Notes: a model not told the origin generated them from the letters alone. A stretch of 64,000 bases of DNA from Vibrio gallicus (GCF_024346875.1 NZ_AP024871.1:1426001-1490000); one strand, 5' to 3'. Shown: positions 28,706-38,402, counted from the first letter of the stretch. Translations and numbers: made by a program.

Positions 28706-29071
28706 TTATTTAGAGTCTGGCTTCTCTGACAGCATCATTTGCAATCCGCCGCCATTATGCACGTGTTTGTACCCTTTGGTCAGCAATATCTGCTTTGCCT
28801 TTTGCGAGCGGCTACCACTGCGGCAATACACCACAATAGAAGCATCTTTAGCAATCGATGACAGATCGGCGTCAGATATCTGCGAAACAGGAATATTGAG
28901 CGCATGATTAACATGCCCAGTCTTGAACTCTTGCTCGGTTCTAACATCAATCACTACCGCGCCAGAGTCTATCCACTGCCATGCCTGCTGTGCACGCTCA
29001 GAAGCAAATGCCTGTGGCGCAACAATCAGACTAGCAGTCAGCACTGCCAAGGCCATGATTCTTTTAATCAT
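28706..29071 (-). CDS. Periplasmic rhodanese-like protein (PspE-like)
   Basis: 121 residues with a signal peptide ending near AFA-SERA. A single rhodanese domain follows, with the active-site loop CRSGSR after VVY. Such proteins transfer sulfane sulfur or act in thiol handling in the periplasm. Its size matches PspE. It precedes no obvious partner. Confidence 0.8.
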   Translation of the reverse strand: MIKRIMALAVLTASLIVAPQAFASERAQQAWQWIDSGAVVIDVRTEQEFKTGHVNHALNIPVSQISDADLSSIAKDASIVVYCRSGSRSQKAKQILLTKGYKHVHNGGGLQMMLSEKPDSK

Positions 29072-29140
29072 TACGCTCTCCTAGTTAAGCGGCGCAAACA
29101 GTCTCTAATTGGATGCGCTGCTTTGTAGCCACGGTGAGAC

Positions 29141-29434
29141 CTAGTAGATCTCCATCACCCAAGAGCCAAGCTTTTTCTCTTGCCATAATTCAATGATCAT
29201 AGGTTCCAGTGCTGAGATAACGCGCTGCAAATCTTGCGCTGTTTTGCTGTCATTAAACCAGCCATTTATAGAATCTAGGTTAAATGCAAGCTGCTTTAAA
29301 TCACCTGAATTGGTCAATAACTCTTCACCGTTGGTGGCTTGCTCTTGCTCTGTCAATTGTATACGAGATTCAAAATACTGATCCCCAGCTCGATACAAAT
29401 TCCAACCGTCTTCTCTAGTGATTAAAAGTCGCAT
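29141..29434 (-). CDS. Small acidic cytoplasmic protein of unknown function
   Basis: 97 residues starting MRLLITREDGWNLYRAGDQY, with no signal or membrane segment. A good ribosome-binding site (AAGGAATAAAAT before ATG) and balanced composition support a real gene. I do not recognise the family. It lies 69 bases upstream of the rhodanese gene in the same direction and may be cotranscribed. The 200 bases between it and the acyl-CoA ligase gene hold only the divergent promoters. Confidence 0.6.
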   Translation of the reverse strand: MRLLITREDGWNLYRAGDQYFESRIQLTEQEQATNGEELLTNSGDLKQLAFNLDSINGWFNDSKTAQDLQRVISALEPMIIELWQEKKLGSWVMEIY

Positions 29435-29634
29435 ATTTTATTCCTTATCTTTTCATAATAAGGGTAATCACAACACACCATCCTGACTATTCAAAGGATG
29501 CATCTCACACCCTGACGGTTCAAATGCTTACAAATCTCAATGTTTATTACAAAACGCATGTTTATGAGATAAAACAATAAAAATCAAAAATAAAGCGCTA
29601 AAATAAAAGCTTATCAACATCAGTAAATCGCACT

Positions 29635-31299
29635 ATGACTACACCTAACAAACCTTGGTTAAAAACCTACCCTCAAGATGTCCCAGAATTCATTGATATC
29701 GACCAATATGCCAATATCAATGAGATGTTCAAAAAGCCATTTGAACAGTTTGCTGACAACATTGCATTCGTAAACATGGGACACACTCTCACCTATCAGC
29801 AACTGAACGAAAAAAGTGACGCGTTTGCGGCCTATTTACAATCTGAACTGAAAGCTAAAAAAGGCGATAGAATTGCACTCATGATGCCCAACCTACTGCA
29901 ATATCCGATTTGCATTTTAGGCGCTCTCAAAGCTGGGCTAGTGGTGGTAAACGTTAACCCACTCTACACCCCCCGTGAGCTTGAGCATCAGCTTCGAGAT
30001 TCAGGCGCCACCATCATAGTGGCGGTAACCAACTTTGGTGACAGCCTACAAAAGGTCATCAATCACACCAGTATCAAGCACGTCATCCTTACCAGTATTG
30101 GCGATGAACTCGCGCCACATAAGCGTACTTTAGTCAATTTTGTCGTGAAATACGTGAAGAAAATGGTGCCAAAATACCACCTGCCAAGTGCAATCTCCCT
30201 TAGACGAGTACTCACCAATGGCAAACGCCTAAATTTCAATCCACCTAAGATTAAGCACAATGACCTTGCCTATTTGCAATATACTGGCGGCACCACTGGC
30301 GTAGCTAAAGGCGCAATGTTGACCCACAAGAACGTGATGGCAAATGTGCTGCAAGTCTTTGGTCACTTCGGCCCGCGCACAGCAAAAGACAAAGAGCACG
30401 CAGTAACCCCGCTTCCTCTTTATCATATCTTTGCCAACTCCGTGAGCATGATGCTGATGATGTATATGGGGGGCAGTAATCTGTTGATCACCAATCCTAG
30501 AGATTTAAACAGCTTTGTAAATGACCTCAGCAAATATCCATTTACCATGATTTTTGGTCTCAATACCCTATTTGCAGCCCTTATTAATCATGCAAAATTC
30601 AAGCAACTGGACTTTTCTCATGCAGAGTTCACTATTGCCGGAGGCATGGCAACCCAGAAACACATCGCCGATGAATGGCAGCAAATCACTGGAATGCCAA
30701 TTATTGAGGGCTATGGCTTAACCGAGTGTTCACCCGTAGTCGCAGGGGGGGTTCATACTCAGCAACAATTTGTTCCGGCAATTGGAGTACCACTGCCAAG
30801 CACTGAAATGAGGATCGTAGACGACGCTGGACACCCTTTGGACACCAACCACATTGGTGAGATCCAAATCCGTGGCGACCAAGTGATGGCTGGATATTGG
30901 AAACAAGAAGCCGAAACCAATGCCGTACTCACCAAAGATGGCTGGCTAAACTCTGGTGATATTGGGCGTATGGATGAAGATGGCGTTTTCTATATCGAAG
31001 ACCGTAAAAAGGACATGATATTAGTGTCTGGCTTCAACGTATTCCCAACCGAAATTGAAGAAGTCGCGACACTACATCATAAAATTGTTGAAGCGGCTGC
31101 GGTTGGCGTACCAGACGATGTGGCAGGCGAACGGGTAAAACTTATCGTTGTGACCAAAGGCTCGGTTACTATTGATGAGATTAAGAAACACTGCCGCCAA
31201 CACCTCACCGGCTACAAAATCCCCAAGGTCATCGAATTTAGAGATGAATTACCAAAAACCAATGTGGGTAAAATTCTGCGCCGCGAACTGCGCGACTGA
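29635..31299 (+). CDS. Long-chain fatty-acid--CoA ligase (FadD-like)
   Basis: 554 residues of the ANL superfamily. It contains the AMP/ATP-binding loop YTGGTTGVAKGAMLTH near residue 220, the GYGLTE motif, GWLNSGDIG and the C-terminal lysine segment LPKTNVGKILRRELRD. It adenylates a fatty acid and transfers it to CoA at the inner membrane. Vibrios usually carry more than one fadD paralogue, so I leave the symbol empty. A terminator follows. Confidence 0.9.
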   Translation: MTTPNKPWLKTYPQDVPEFIDIDQYANINEMFKKPFEQFADNIAFVNMGHTLTYQQLNEKSDAFAAYLQSELKAKKGDRIALMMPNLLQYPICILGALKAGLVVVNVNPLYTPRELEHQLRDSGATIIVAVTNFGDSLQKVINHTSIKHVILTSIGDELAPHKRTLVNFVVKYVKKMVPKYHLPSAISLRRVLTNGKRLNFNPPKIKHNDLAYLQYTGGTTGVAKGAMLTHKNVMANVLQVFGHFGPRTAKDKEHAVTPLPLYHIFANSVSMMLMMYMGGSNLLITNPRDLNSFVNDLSKYPFTMIFGLNTLFAALINHAKFKQLDFSHAEFTIAGGMATQKHIADEWQQITGMPIIEGYGLTECSPVVAGGVHTQQQFVPAIGVPLPSTEMRIVDDAGHPLDTNHIGEIQIRGDQVMAGYWKQEAETNAVLTKDGWLNSGDIGRMDEDGVFYIEDRKKDMILVSGFNVFPTEIEEVATLHHKIVEAAAVGVPDDVAGERVKLIVVTKGSVTIDEIKKHCRQHLTGYKIPKVIEFRDELPKTNVGKILRRELRD

Positions 31300-31336
31300 T
31301 CGCTAAAAACGCAAACATACGCTAATTGCAGACAAT

Positions 31337-31361
31337 AAAGGCTCTTGCTAAGGGCCTTTTT
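31337..31361 (+). terminator. Terminator of the acyl-CoA ligase gene
   Basis: AAAGG-C-TCTT and AAGG-G-CCTTTTT pair around a short loop, ending in five T. Confidence 0.65.
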
Positions 31362-31411
31362 GCTGCATACTCACAACGAATAATAAAGCAGATTAAGCAA
31401 GCTAACCGCGA

Positions 31412-32290
31412 CTAAAATTTACGAAATACCTCTTCTACCATATCAATTACCAGTTGTTGTGCCGCGGTTTTCTGGGTGCGGTGACGATAAGCTAGGTAAA
31501 TATCCCGCTTACCAAGATCAAAATCCGTTAACCATTCATCCAGTGCCCCGCTCTTTATTGCACTATCTACAAAATAATCAGGCGCGATACAAAATCCAAG
31601 CCCTCGCTCTACTATTTCAACAATGGATTTGGGATCAGACAAGGACAGCTTTGGATGCAAAATCACGTTCTCAATACTGCCGTTCTGGCAATTGACTCCA
31701 GTGACCCTTTGAGAATTCAACTGCCCGATGAAATCGAGCGATTTTAGGTCCGCTAAATGAGTGGGAGCTTGGGAGCTGAGTGTCGGTGACGCAACAATTT
31801 TTAAGGTATTAGATAGCAGCTTTTTCGCCACTATACTGCTATCTGGTAGCTCACCAGCCAATATGGCTATATCTGCATCAGGATGGATGGTCGTAATATC
31901 AGCAGAAGGGATAAACCGTAGTTTCAATTTTGGGTGCTTGAGCATCAATTGTTGCACATCAGCTTTCAAAAACCTTTGATACACTAAATCGGTGCAATCT
32001 ATGGTCACTTTCCCGACAATCTCTTTTTTACCCGCGTTAATCGCATCAATTTCTTCACACAGAGTGGAAATAGGATTAGCAAGTTGCTCATAATATTCGC
32101 GACCTACACTAGTGAGGATAAGTGTGGTTTTTGAACGAATAAAAAGAGGAGAACTTACGTGCTCCTCAAGATTAGCAATGCGGCGACTCACCGTTGATAG
32201 TGGAATTTCAAGTGCCTCGCTGGCAGCTTTCATACTTCCTAATCTAACAACATGACAAAATATATAGAAATTATCTAGATTGTAATCCAT
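31412..32290 (-). CDS. LysR-family transcriptional regulator
   Basis: 292 residues from the ATG preceded by AAGGAAGACG; the ATG at 32317 would add nine residues without a good ribosome-binding site. Helix-turn-helix RLGSMKAASEALEIPLSTVSRRIANLE is at the N-terminus, with the effector domain after it. It converges with the acyl-CoA ligase gene and lies downstream of no divergent partner on this strand. Targets are unknown. Confidence 0.85.
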   Translation of the reverse strand: MDYNLDNFYIFCHVVRLGSMKAASEALEIPLSTVSRRIANLEEHVSSPLFIRSKTTLILTSVGREYYEQLANPISTLCEEIDAINAGKKEIVGKVTIDCTDLVYQRFLKADVQQLMLKHPKLKLRFIPSADITTIHPDADIAILAGELPDSSIVAKKLLSNTLKIVASPTLSSQAPTHLADLKSLDFIGQLNSQRVTGVNCQNGSIENVILHPKLSLSDPKSIVEIVERGLGFCIAPDYFVDSAIKSGALDEWLTDFDLGKRDIYLAYRHRTQKTAAQQLVIDMVEEVFRKF

Positions 32291-32429
32291 CGTCTTCCTT
32301 TGATAGGGGTAAAGCACACCTTATCCAAACAATACATTACAACTTGATGCGTCGCGAATTTTTTGGCGAAGCTAAATGGGACTTACTTTCATATTTTTAG
32401 TTAGCCCCAAATTTACATGTTTGTTGGCG

Positions 32430-32648
32430 CTAGATGTAACCGCCACCCGTCTTCTCGCTTGGATCTTGCCAAGCATAACCACCGCCGGTCTTCTCGCTTG
32501 GGTCTTGCCAGGCATAACCGCCGCCGGTCTTATTACTCGGGTCTTGCCAATTATAATCCGTTGCAGAATTTATTGGACTGATATCAGTAGCTAAAGCGAC
32601 TGGTGTAATGAATAAAGAAGTAAGGAGTAGCGTCAATGTAGCTTTCAT
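32430..32648 (-). CDS. Small secreted peptide with three WQDPSEKTGGGYA-type repeats
   Basis: 72 residues. A signal peptide (MKATLTLLLTSLF..., cleavage after VALA near residue 20) is followed by about 12 linker residues and then three near-identical 13-residue repeats, the first reading WQDPSNKTGGGYA. The 39-base repeats are almost perfect at the DNA level. The ATG is preceded by AGGTGAG. There are no Cys residues, so the mature peptide is probably an unfolded or polyproline-like periplasmic or surface peptide. I recognise no family. The promoter region upstream (32649-33000) holds nothing else identifiable. Confidence 0.65.
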   Translation of the reverse strand: MKATLTLLLTSLFITPVALATDISPINSATDYNWQDPSNKTGGGYAWQDPSEKTGGGYAWQDPSEKTGGGYI

Positions 32649-33072
32649 AGTCTCACCTAATCGAAAATAGTTGTTTATTAATTCGCCATCCCTGCTGACA
32701 AAACCAATAATACCTCCCGCAACCAATTCCGTATATACATAACGAATAGAACCAGAATCCCATATATGGAATTGATTAAGGGTTTTTATGCGGCTTGAAT
32801 ATACAGCGCTACTAATCCCTGCTAACTCCTAGCTAGGTTATTCGGCTTGCCTTCTAGTAAATCAAAGCTTTCATTTTTGTATTTGTTGCCAACTACCATT
32901 TCATTAACACACATAAAAACAACAGCTTAATGGCAGTAACCCAGCATGTTCTCTCAAAACCACACCTTCCATATTACATATTGGTATGACATAGAAGCGT
33001 TTGGATTATTGGCTTTGTACATTGCCCTTTACTATCACCTCCCAAATAAAATTGCAGTTGGTAGAGATAAAA

Positions 33073-34329
33073 GTGCAACGAGAAACACAAACACGTATCG
33101 GTATTGCCCTAGGTTTAGGGATTGTTGTTATGGGAGCGCTCGCTCTACAGCAGGACATTTTCTTAAGGCTATTGCTTGGTCTTAGCTTAGGTGTTGCACT
33201 AACTAAAGGGTCTATTGGCTTTGCAGGAAGTGTCAACCGAGCCTATCGCCGTGGTTCTACGCAACTTATTCAAACCCTAATGTTGATGTTTGTGGTTACT
33301 GCTGTCATTAATGCTGGCCTACTGTTAACTGGTGGCACTGAGCAGTATCAACTTTGGGTCAATCCCATCAACCTTGGCTTGATAGTTGGTGGTTTGATGT
33401 TTGGCTTTGGTATGACCCTTTCAAGCTGCTGCGCTTCTGGGGTGATGGTGGAAATGGTCAGTGACGTACCTAGAGCACTGGTTACCTTGCTAATGTTTGG
33501 TTTAGGAGTCTTTATTGGCCTACCCATTCAATCATCTTCATCTCTAGTGACTGATACACTACTCTCTAGTGCTTCTTTCCAAGGAAAAGGGGTATTTCTA
33601 CCTGACCTATTTTCTTGGGGTCCACTTGACGGCTATCTAATATCTATAATAGTGACCATCGCTTTTGCAACTGTCACCATATATATCGCAAAACGTTACC
33701 AAGCAAGCCGCGAACAAACAGGTACTTACCTTGGTGTTGAGGGCGAGATAGCGCGTGAACAGCTATCAACAAAGACTTCCCCTCTTTCGTTATTTAGTGG
33801 CCTATGGACAATGAACTTCGCCGCTATCGTAATTGCAATAATCTTTGGCATTATGATGGCAACCACCTCAGCTGGCTGGGGAGCATCCACTCCTTTTGGG
33901 CTTTGGTTTGGTAAATTGCTCATAGCACTAGGAGTAGATTCCCACTCTATCGCTACATTTACCCATCGCCCTGAAAAGCTATTCACAATGCCGTTTTTTG
34001 AACATGGGGTATCGGTGCAAAACCTAGGCATATTACTTGGAACATTAGTTGCAGTGCTTTGGCTTGGCAAATGGGCATCACCATTCAAATCGCAATATAC
34101 GCTCAAACACTATACTTTGTTTGCGCTGGGCGGCCTTCTAATGGGACTAGGAACCCGCTTTGCTAATGGCTGTAACGTTGGTGCCTTGTATACACCAATT
34201 GCGAATTTTTCATTATCCGGTTGGGTATTCTTCGCCGCATTAATTATCGGTGGTATTTGGGGTAACCAGTTTGCACGAAAGGTTAAGCTCATCGCCGCAG
34301 CCCCGCAAGCTAAGCCTGTAATGCAGTAA
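33073..34329 (+). CDS. YeeE/YedE-family sulfur-compound transporter
   Basis: About 418 residues from a GTG preceded by GTAGAGATAAAA; an ATG at 33001 would add a 24-residue leader without membrane character. Ten or so membrane segments. Cysteine signatures of the family are in place: TLSSCCASG in the first half and RFANGCNVGA in the second. In TsuA these line the pathway for thiosulfate. The two-fold repeat, with a 45-residue cytoplasmic loop near residue 225, is visible. Thiosulfate or a related compound is the likely cargo. It has no rhodanese or TusA partner next to it. Confidence 0.8.
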   Translation: MQRETQTRIGIALGLGIVVMGALALQQDIFLRLLLGLSLGVALTKGSIGFAGSVNRAYRRGSTQLIQTLMLMFVVTAVINAGLLLTGGTEQYQLWVNPINLGLIVGGLMFGFGMTLSSCCASGVMVEMVSDVPRALVTLLMFGLGVFIGLPIQSSSSLVTDTLLSSASFQGKGVFLPDLFSWGPLDGYLISIIVTIAFATVTIYIAKRYQASREQTGTYLGVEGEIAREQLSTKTSPLSLFSGLWTMNFAAIVIAIIFGIMMATTSAGWGASTPFGLWFGKLLIALGVDSHSIATFTHRPEKLFTMPFFEHGVSVQNLGILLGTLVAVLWLGKWASPFKSQYTLKHYTLFALGGLLMGLGTRFANGCNVGALYTPIANFSLSGWVFFAALIIGGIWGNQFARKVKLIAAAPQAKPVMQ

Positions 34330-34554
34330 CCGTGACTGTTTAGTTAATTAGGGAGCCAAGTGCTCCCCTAATAGTTCGGTCTTGCTCAACAAGCCCTTCA
34401 ATAGCGTTTCTATTACTCATTCAAAAACGATTTGTTCAAGCGTCATCTTTCAACAAAGCAACATGAACATAAATACAATATGCTAATTCAAGATCTGTAT
34501 TGATCGTGTTAGAAACATTCTATTTTTGCTTGGGTTTGTTTTTCGGGGGGATTA

Positions 34555-35603
34555 GGCTTTGTTTCCTAATTCGAGTTCAGGTAGAAACCGCCTAATATGG
34601 ATAATTGTTAGGCGATTACTATCGTTTTAGGCATACCTAGCCCAGTGAGCTTGTTTAACGCTTTGATCATGGCGTAAGTTTCGCCAACTGGGCGTTGTAA
34701 TTTCTTAAGCTTAATGTCCCTACGAGCAGTTTCTTCACACGGAACATTGCCGTTTCTGAGAGTGAGCGTTTGTGATAGCCAGACATCGTTTTCCAATACT
34801 TATTTGAACCGTATAGCTTCTGACAACCGACCGCTAGATTGCGCGGATGGCTGCGTTCCCAGAAGGCAACCCCTTCTCTCGGAGGGATTAGCGGGACGGC
34901 TCTTTTGATGAGAATAGCTGCATAGCATGACCTTGTGTCGTAAGCTCCATCTCCAGATATCTAATTGATTCTTCGGCGAGTCTTCTTGAGTAAGTTAGGT
35001 AGCACCTCACTGTCACTCACATTCGATATACTTAACTCAGTAGCAATGATTTCATGCGTGTCTATATCGACCGCTAAATGTAGCTTTCGCCAGATTCGCC
35101 GCTTTCCGCCAGTGCAAGTTTTTTTACTTTCCACTCGCCTTCGCCGTAGACCTTCAGCCCTGTAGCATCAATGGCTAAATGCGGGATTGTTCCTTTAGTC
35201 TTCGTATTGAACGAGACGTTGACCGTTTTTGCTCGCTTGCTAATGCATTAATTATGAGGGCATAACAATGGCACTGAGCAAGCTTGAAAACAGAATTAAT
35301 GAAACCTTGTAGACCTCTCAACGACATTGAAAATACTCGTTTGACCATAAGAGCCGTCGTAATCGCTAAATCACTAAACAAACGAGGCCTTTTCCGGTTG
35401 CCTTGTTTGACCTGCTTCCAGTGTTGGATTGCTTCTTTATCAATACAAAATGTTAGTGAACCACGATTGATTAAAGCTTGGTTATCTTGCTTCCAGTTAA
35501 TTGTTTTGTAACGAGGCTTGGCCATTGCTCTAAGTATTTGGATGAACTTAGCCGATCTGATCGTGGATTGATGATTTAGTTCCCTGATTTAGGAAACAAA
35601 GCC
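34555..35603 (-). mobile_element. Decayed IS5-family insertion sequence, about 1.05 kb
   Basis: Terminal inverted repeats GGCTTTGTTTCCTAAT (34555-34570) and its complement at 35588-35603 match over 15 bases. Between them lies a transposase gene on the minus strand broken by several frameshifts. No matching target duplication is evident beside either end, so the site may have been rearranged. The element marks the left edge of the accessory block. The 225 bases before it (34330-34554) hold only a TTAGGGAGC/GCTCCCCTAA hairpin. Confidence 0.85.
34608..35525 (-). pseudogene. Frameshifted IS5-family transposase
   Basis: The N-terminal part (start at 35525, MAKPRYKTINWKQDNQALIN) runs to a stop at 35175. 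The C-terminal part (about 62 residues, ending GETYAMIKALNKLTGLGMPK) is in a different frame. Fragments between them encode the catalytic core in mixed frames, for instance GGKRRIWRKLHLAVDIDTH and a damaged PPREGVAFWE stretch. At least two indels are needed to restore the protein, so it cannot transpose alone. Confidence 0.85.
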
Positions 35604-35722
35604 CATTCATCGCCAAAATATAAGACTAAATCATCGATGGCGATTTACCCCGAATTACTATTCAATATTCACTAATTCGTTATTGAATAGGCAGCGAATA
35701 TCGACTAGAGCCGGGGCAGTCC

Positions 35723-35758
35723 AAATGGTCTCCGGTGAAAGCACTGGAGACCATTTTT
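35723..35758 (+). terminator. Strong plus-strand terminator with no annotated gene in front
   Basis: AAATGGTCTCCGGTG, loop AAAG, CACTGGAGACCATTT, then TTCG: a 15 bp stem with one wobble, with five T at its end. It sits 26 bases beyond the end of the alkylsulfatase-like gene, on the opposite strand direction. The T run reads on the plus strand. A second hairpin, CTATTCAAT/ATTGAATAG (35658-35690), lies upstream. Confidence 0.6.
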
Positions 35759-35783
35759 CGTTTAATAAGTAACCACTAATATT

Positions 35784-37544
35784 TTATTTCTGAAGGTCTA
35801 ACGCTTCATCAAACGCTTCTAGAGAAGAGCTCAACTGAGTAAAGCGAGTATTACCGAGAACAACCTCACTCCACTCTTCATGTGATAACTCTACGGTAAC
35901 ACCATCGTTAAGCTGCGATCCCACTTGGATAATGCCATTACGTAATTCAACACTAAATACGGCGTCACTATCTGTCATTTGTAAGTTAAATTTCGCACCT
36001 AATCCATCAGCTTTATGTGTATCCACAAGGTAGCGAATATACTCGACATTAGACTCTATAGGAGAATTCGATAGCTGTGCTTTATCCATCGTCCCCATCA
36101 TTTGGCTTAAGTCTTGATAGTTATTGATTTTTTTCTCAGCGAAGGAAAGTTTCCCTTCATGGAGTAAGGCTTCCGATATGTAAAACCCTCGTGCATTTGC
36201 AGAGCTAGTACGCTGCCCAAGTGCACGGGCTGCTTCAGCGCGATGCAGTTTAATTTCTGCATTCTCTGACTCCACCTCTAATATCTGAGAGGTTAGATAT
36301 AGCGACCACTGCCAACCTTCAACCGTTTGTTTTCTGTTTGAAGATTTCACCATTTTAGTCGCCGCCTCGACGCCCCCAAGACTGTCTATATATCTCTGAG
36401 AAAAATCATTGGTGCGTAAAGGATTAATGTCGTAAACATCCCAACCATTCCACCCAACAACGCCGTTATAGACTTGCTTTACATGGCTTTCTACTTGACC
36501 GTAGTTTTCTTTATCCTTTCGTAAATCAAGAGGCATATGCACAAACTCAGCCGCGCCTTGTGCGTCTTTCCCTAAACTAATGGCTCTAATGGTTTGGTCA
36601 TGAATTAACTGCATTGAGTCACGAAATGCGTGAATGGACCTCTCAGCATCTTTACGTGTAGAGTTTGCTGCACCATGTATATCAACGTGATAGTCGAAAT
36701 CGTAAGTTAAAACTAAATCAGCGGCATCAACCAGTCGAATTGGGTCGCGGTATCGATCGCCACGTAACGTATACAAATTGAAAATACCACCATCACCGTT
36801 GATCGCATTTGTCACCATCAAGCTTTTTTCAGGAAAGTAGTACGCCACGCTGTCGGTTACATCCGTAGGGCTTGGCAATACAATCACTTCAGTACCCGCG
36901 ATTTGATGAGTCTCTATCTCATTGTGTCTAAAGGTAATGTCCGGTGATAAATACCCCTTTTCACCAGACAGTTTATCTAAAGAAAAGCCTAATTTATTTG
37001 GAAAAGCATCTGGGCCATTTTCTGGATGAAGCATACCAAACTGAATCATCGCTCTAGCGGTAAAGTTGCCTGCTAACGGGCTAACACCGTTATCGGCGAA
37101 TAGGTGTTTTTCCATCCATTCATGTGCATAGATTTTTGTCTCATCACCCTGCCACACCGTCGAGCCGAACACATAGTGAGAGTGAGTATATAAAATCGCT
37201 TGTACATCGACGGAATCATTTAGCGCTTCTTCTAATGCTGCTCGTTGCTCTTTGGCGACATTAACACTGTCGCCAGTATCAACAATAATCCAACCTTCCG
37301 GTGCGTGGACTGCAATTATATTCCCTATTCCCCACCCCCCAATGCGATAAACACCTTCGGTAATTTGTGTAACGGACTTTTTGTCTACGTTCCACAGTTT
37401 ATCTACATTCGCCGCAGGAGTAGTCGTTACTACACCGTTTTTAGTGGCAACAGGTTCGTAATTTAAAGACAAATTGTATTGGTCTGCTACCGCAAAAAAT
37501 GAAGTCGTAAGTAATAAGCTGCCACCTAAGAGTTTTTTATACAT
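35784..37544 (-). CDS. Secreted alkylsulfatase-like metallo-beta-lactamase-fold protein with a degenerate metal motif
   Basis: 586 residues from the start MYKKLLGGSLLL, which opens a signal peptide; a longer ATG at 37610 has no such support. The N-terminal MBL domain keeps VDTGDS and THSH, but the usual THSHxDHxGG reads THSHYVFGS, so the Asp-His that binds the second zinc is absent. A middle helical domain (RSIHAFRDSMQLIHDQT, YNGVVGWNGWDVYDINPL) matches the alkyl-sulfatase dimerisation domain. A C-terminal SCP2-like domain follows. SdsA1/YjcS relatives hydrolyse alkyl sulfates. Activity here is uncertain. Confidence 0.8.
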   Translation of the reverse strand: MYKKLLGGSLLLTTSFFAVADQYNLSLNYEPVATKNGVVTTTPAANVDKLWNVDKKSVTQITEGVYRIGGWGIGNIIAVHAPEGWIIVDTGDSVNVAKEQRAALEEALNDSVDVQAILYTHSHYVFGSTVWQGDETKIYAHEWMEKHLFADNGVSPLAGNFTARAMIQFGMLHPENGPDAFPNKLGFSLDKLSGEKGYLSPDITFRHNEIETHQIAGTEVIVLPSPTDVTDSVAYYFPEKSLMVTNAINGDGGIFNLYTLRGDRYRDPIRLVDAADLVLTYDFDYHVDIHGAANSTRKDAERSIHAFRDSMQLIHDQTIRAISLGKDAQGAAEFVHMPLDLRKDKENYGQVESHVKQVYNGVVGWNGWDVYDINPLRTNDFSQRYIDSLGGVEAATKMVKSSNRKQTVEGWQWSLYLTSQILEVESENAEIKLHRAEAARALGQRTSSANARGFYISEALLHEGKLSFAEKKINNYQDLSQMMGTMDKAQLSNSPIESNVEYIRYLVDTHKADGLGAKFNLQMTDSDAVFSVELRNGIIQVGSQLNDGVTVELSHEEWSEVVLGNTRFTQLSSSLEAFDEALDLQK

Positions 37545-37629
37545 GTTTGAAGCCTTTTTGTTGGATATGAAATCGTTTAAGTCGTATTTTGTTGTGTCAA
37601 TTAAACTCACTTATCCCACTTAAGTCGAT

Positions 37630-37708
37630 GAATTACAGAAAGTCATATGTGCTAATTCACGCACATCAAAACGTTTCCAAATACGACAAAAATGCATTTC
37701 TCTAATTC
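37630..37708. promoter_or_regulatory. Inverted pair of the shared operator motif between the sulfatase-like gene and copy 2 of the HlyD pair
   Basis: GAATTACAGAAAGTC (37630-37644) matches the reverse motif GAATTAGAGAAATTC at 13 of 15 bases. GCATTTCTCTAATTC (37694-37708) matches the forward motif at 14 of 15 and continues with ATAG, as other copies do. The centres are 64 bp apart. The pair lies 86 bases in front of the sulfatase-like start and 167 before the 37875 gene. Confidence 0.55.
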
Positions 37709-37874
37709 ATAGCTATACCACTCTTATCTCATTATTTTACTCATTATATGGCTCCCAAGGAGGAGGCTGCTTTCTCACTGATACGTTGACGGACTCCAAC
37801 GGAATAGGTGTCGAACTACGGCTAAAACTAGGGTCACAACCCCATTTAGCCTAACTATACTGAGGTACTAGGTT

Positions 37875-38402
37875 ATGCCTAAAACACATAGGTTTAAAAA
37901 AACAACAAAGAACATTAATTGGTTTTCTCCTAAGTTTCAGCTCTACGCTAAACGGCTGTTTACGTGGCCACTGTTCGCAACCCTATTGTTCGTTCTTTCC
38001 TATATGTTCTCAAAACTGGGGCGAGTACATGGTATCGAATTACCTGAAGATCACTTCATTAATGGCTACCCGTCGATCATTCAACTTATTGACTCACAGT
38101 TCTTTCTGGGAGCCATTGCATGTGCAACCATTTTAGTCACTGTCTATGTCTTGTCTTTATTTTGGAAGTTACACGAAATAGCGGTTCATAAAGCCAAATC
38201 CATCGCATCTGCCCACACACAAATAGTATTTGCCCTTTCTCTATGTGGTCTTTTTATTGACAAAATGTGGTGGGTACTCGCGATCATTGTGGCCTTTACG
38301 CGCTGGGATTTAGTCTCACGGTCTCTATCTCAAATTATTCGAAAAGGCATTAACCCAATTAAAGAACAACAAGATCGTAATCAACAGGAGCCCAGATTAT
38401 GA
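37875..38402 (+). CDS. Inner-membrane partner of the HlyD protein (copy 2), unknown function
   Basis: 175 residues, paralogous to 24003-24464. They share the HGIELPEDHFINGYPSIIQL / HGKSMPASEFVDGNPSIIKL region, the AHTQIVFALSLCGLF segment and WWVLAIIVAFTRWDLV. It has about four membrane segments. The N-terminus is about 20 residues longer and basic. The stop overlaps the next ATG (ATGA). It diverges from the sulfatase-like gene. Confidence 0.7.
   Translation: MPKTHRFKKTTKNINWFSPKFQLYAKRLFTWPLFATLLFVLSYMFSKLGRVHGIELPEDHFINGYPSIIQLIDSQFFLGAIACATILVTVYVLSLFWKLHEIAVHKAKSIASAHTQIVFALSLCGLFIDKMWWVLAIIVAFTRWDLVSRSLSQIIRKGINPIKEQQDRNQQEPRL

Noticed and set aside
34348..34371. TTAGGGAGC/GCTCCCCTAA hairpin as a terminator of the YeeE/YedE gene
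   Set aside because: The stem has a bulge and there is no T run, so it is mentioned only in passing.
35658..35690. CTATTCAAT/ATTGAATAG hairpin as a copy of the shared operator
   Set aside because: It has the wrong arm sequence and a 15-base loop, and is not in promoter position for a known gene.
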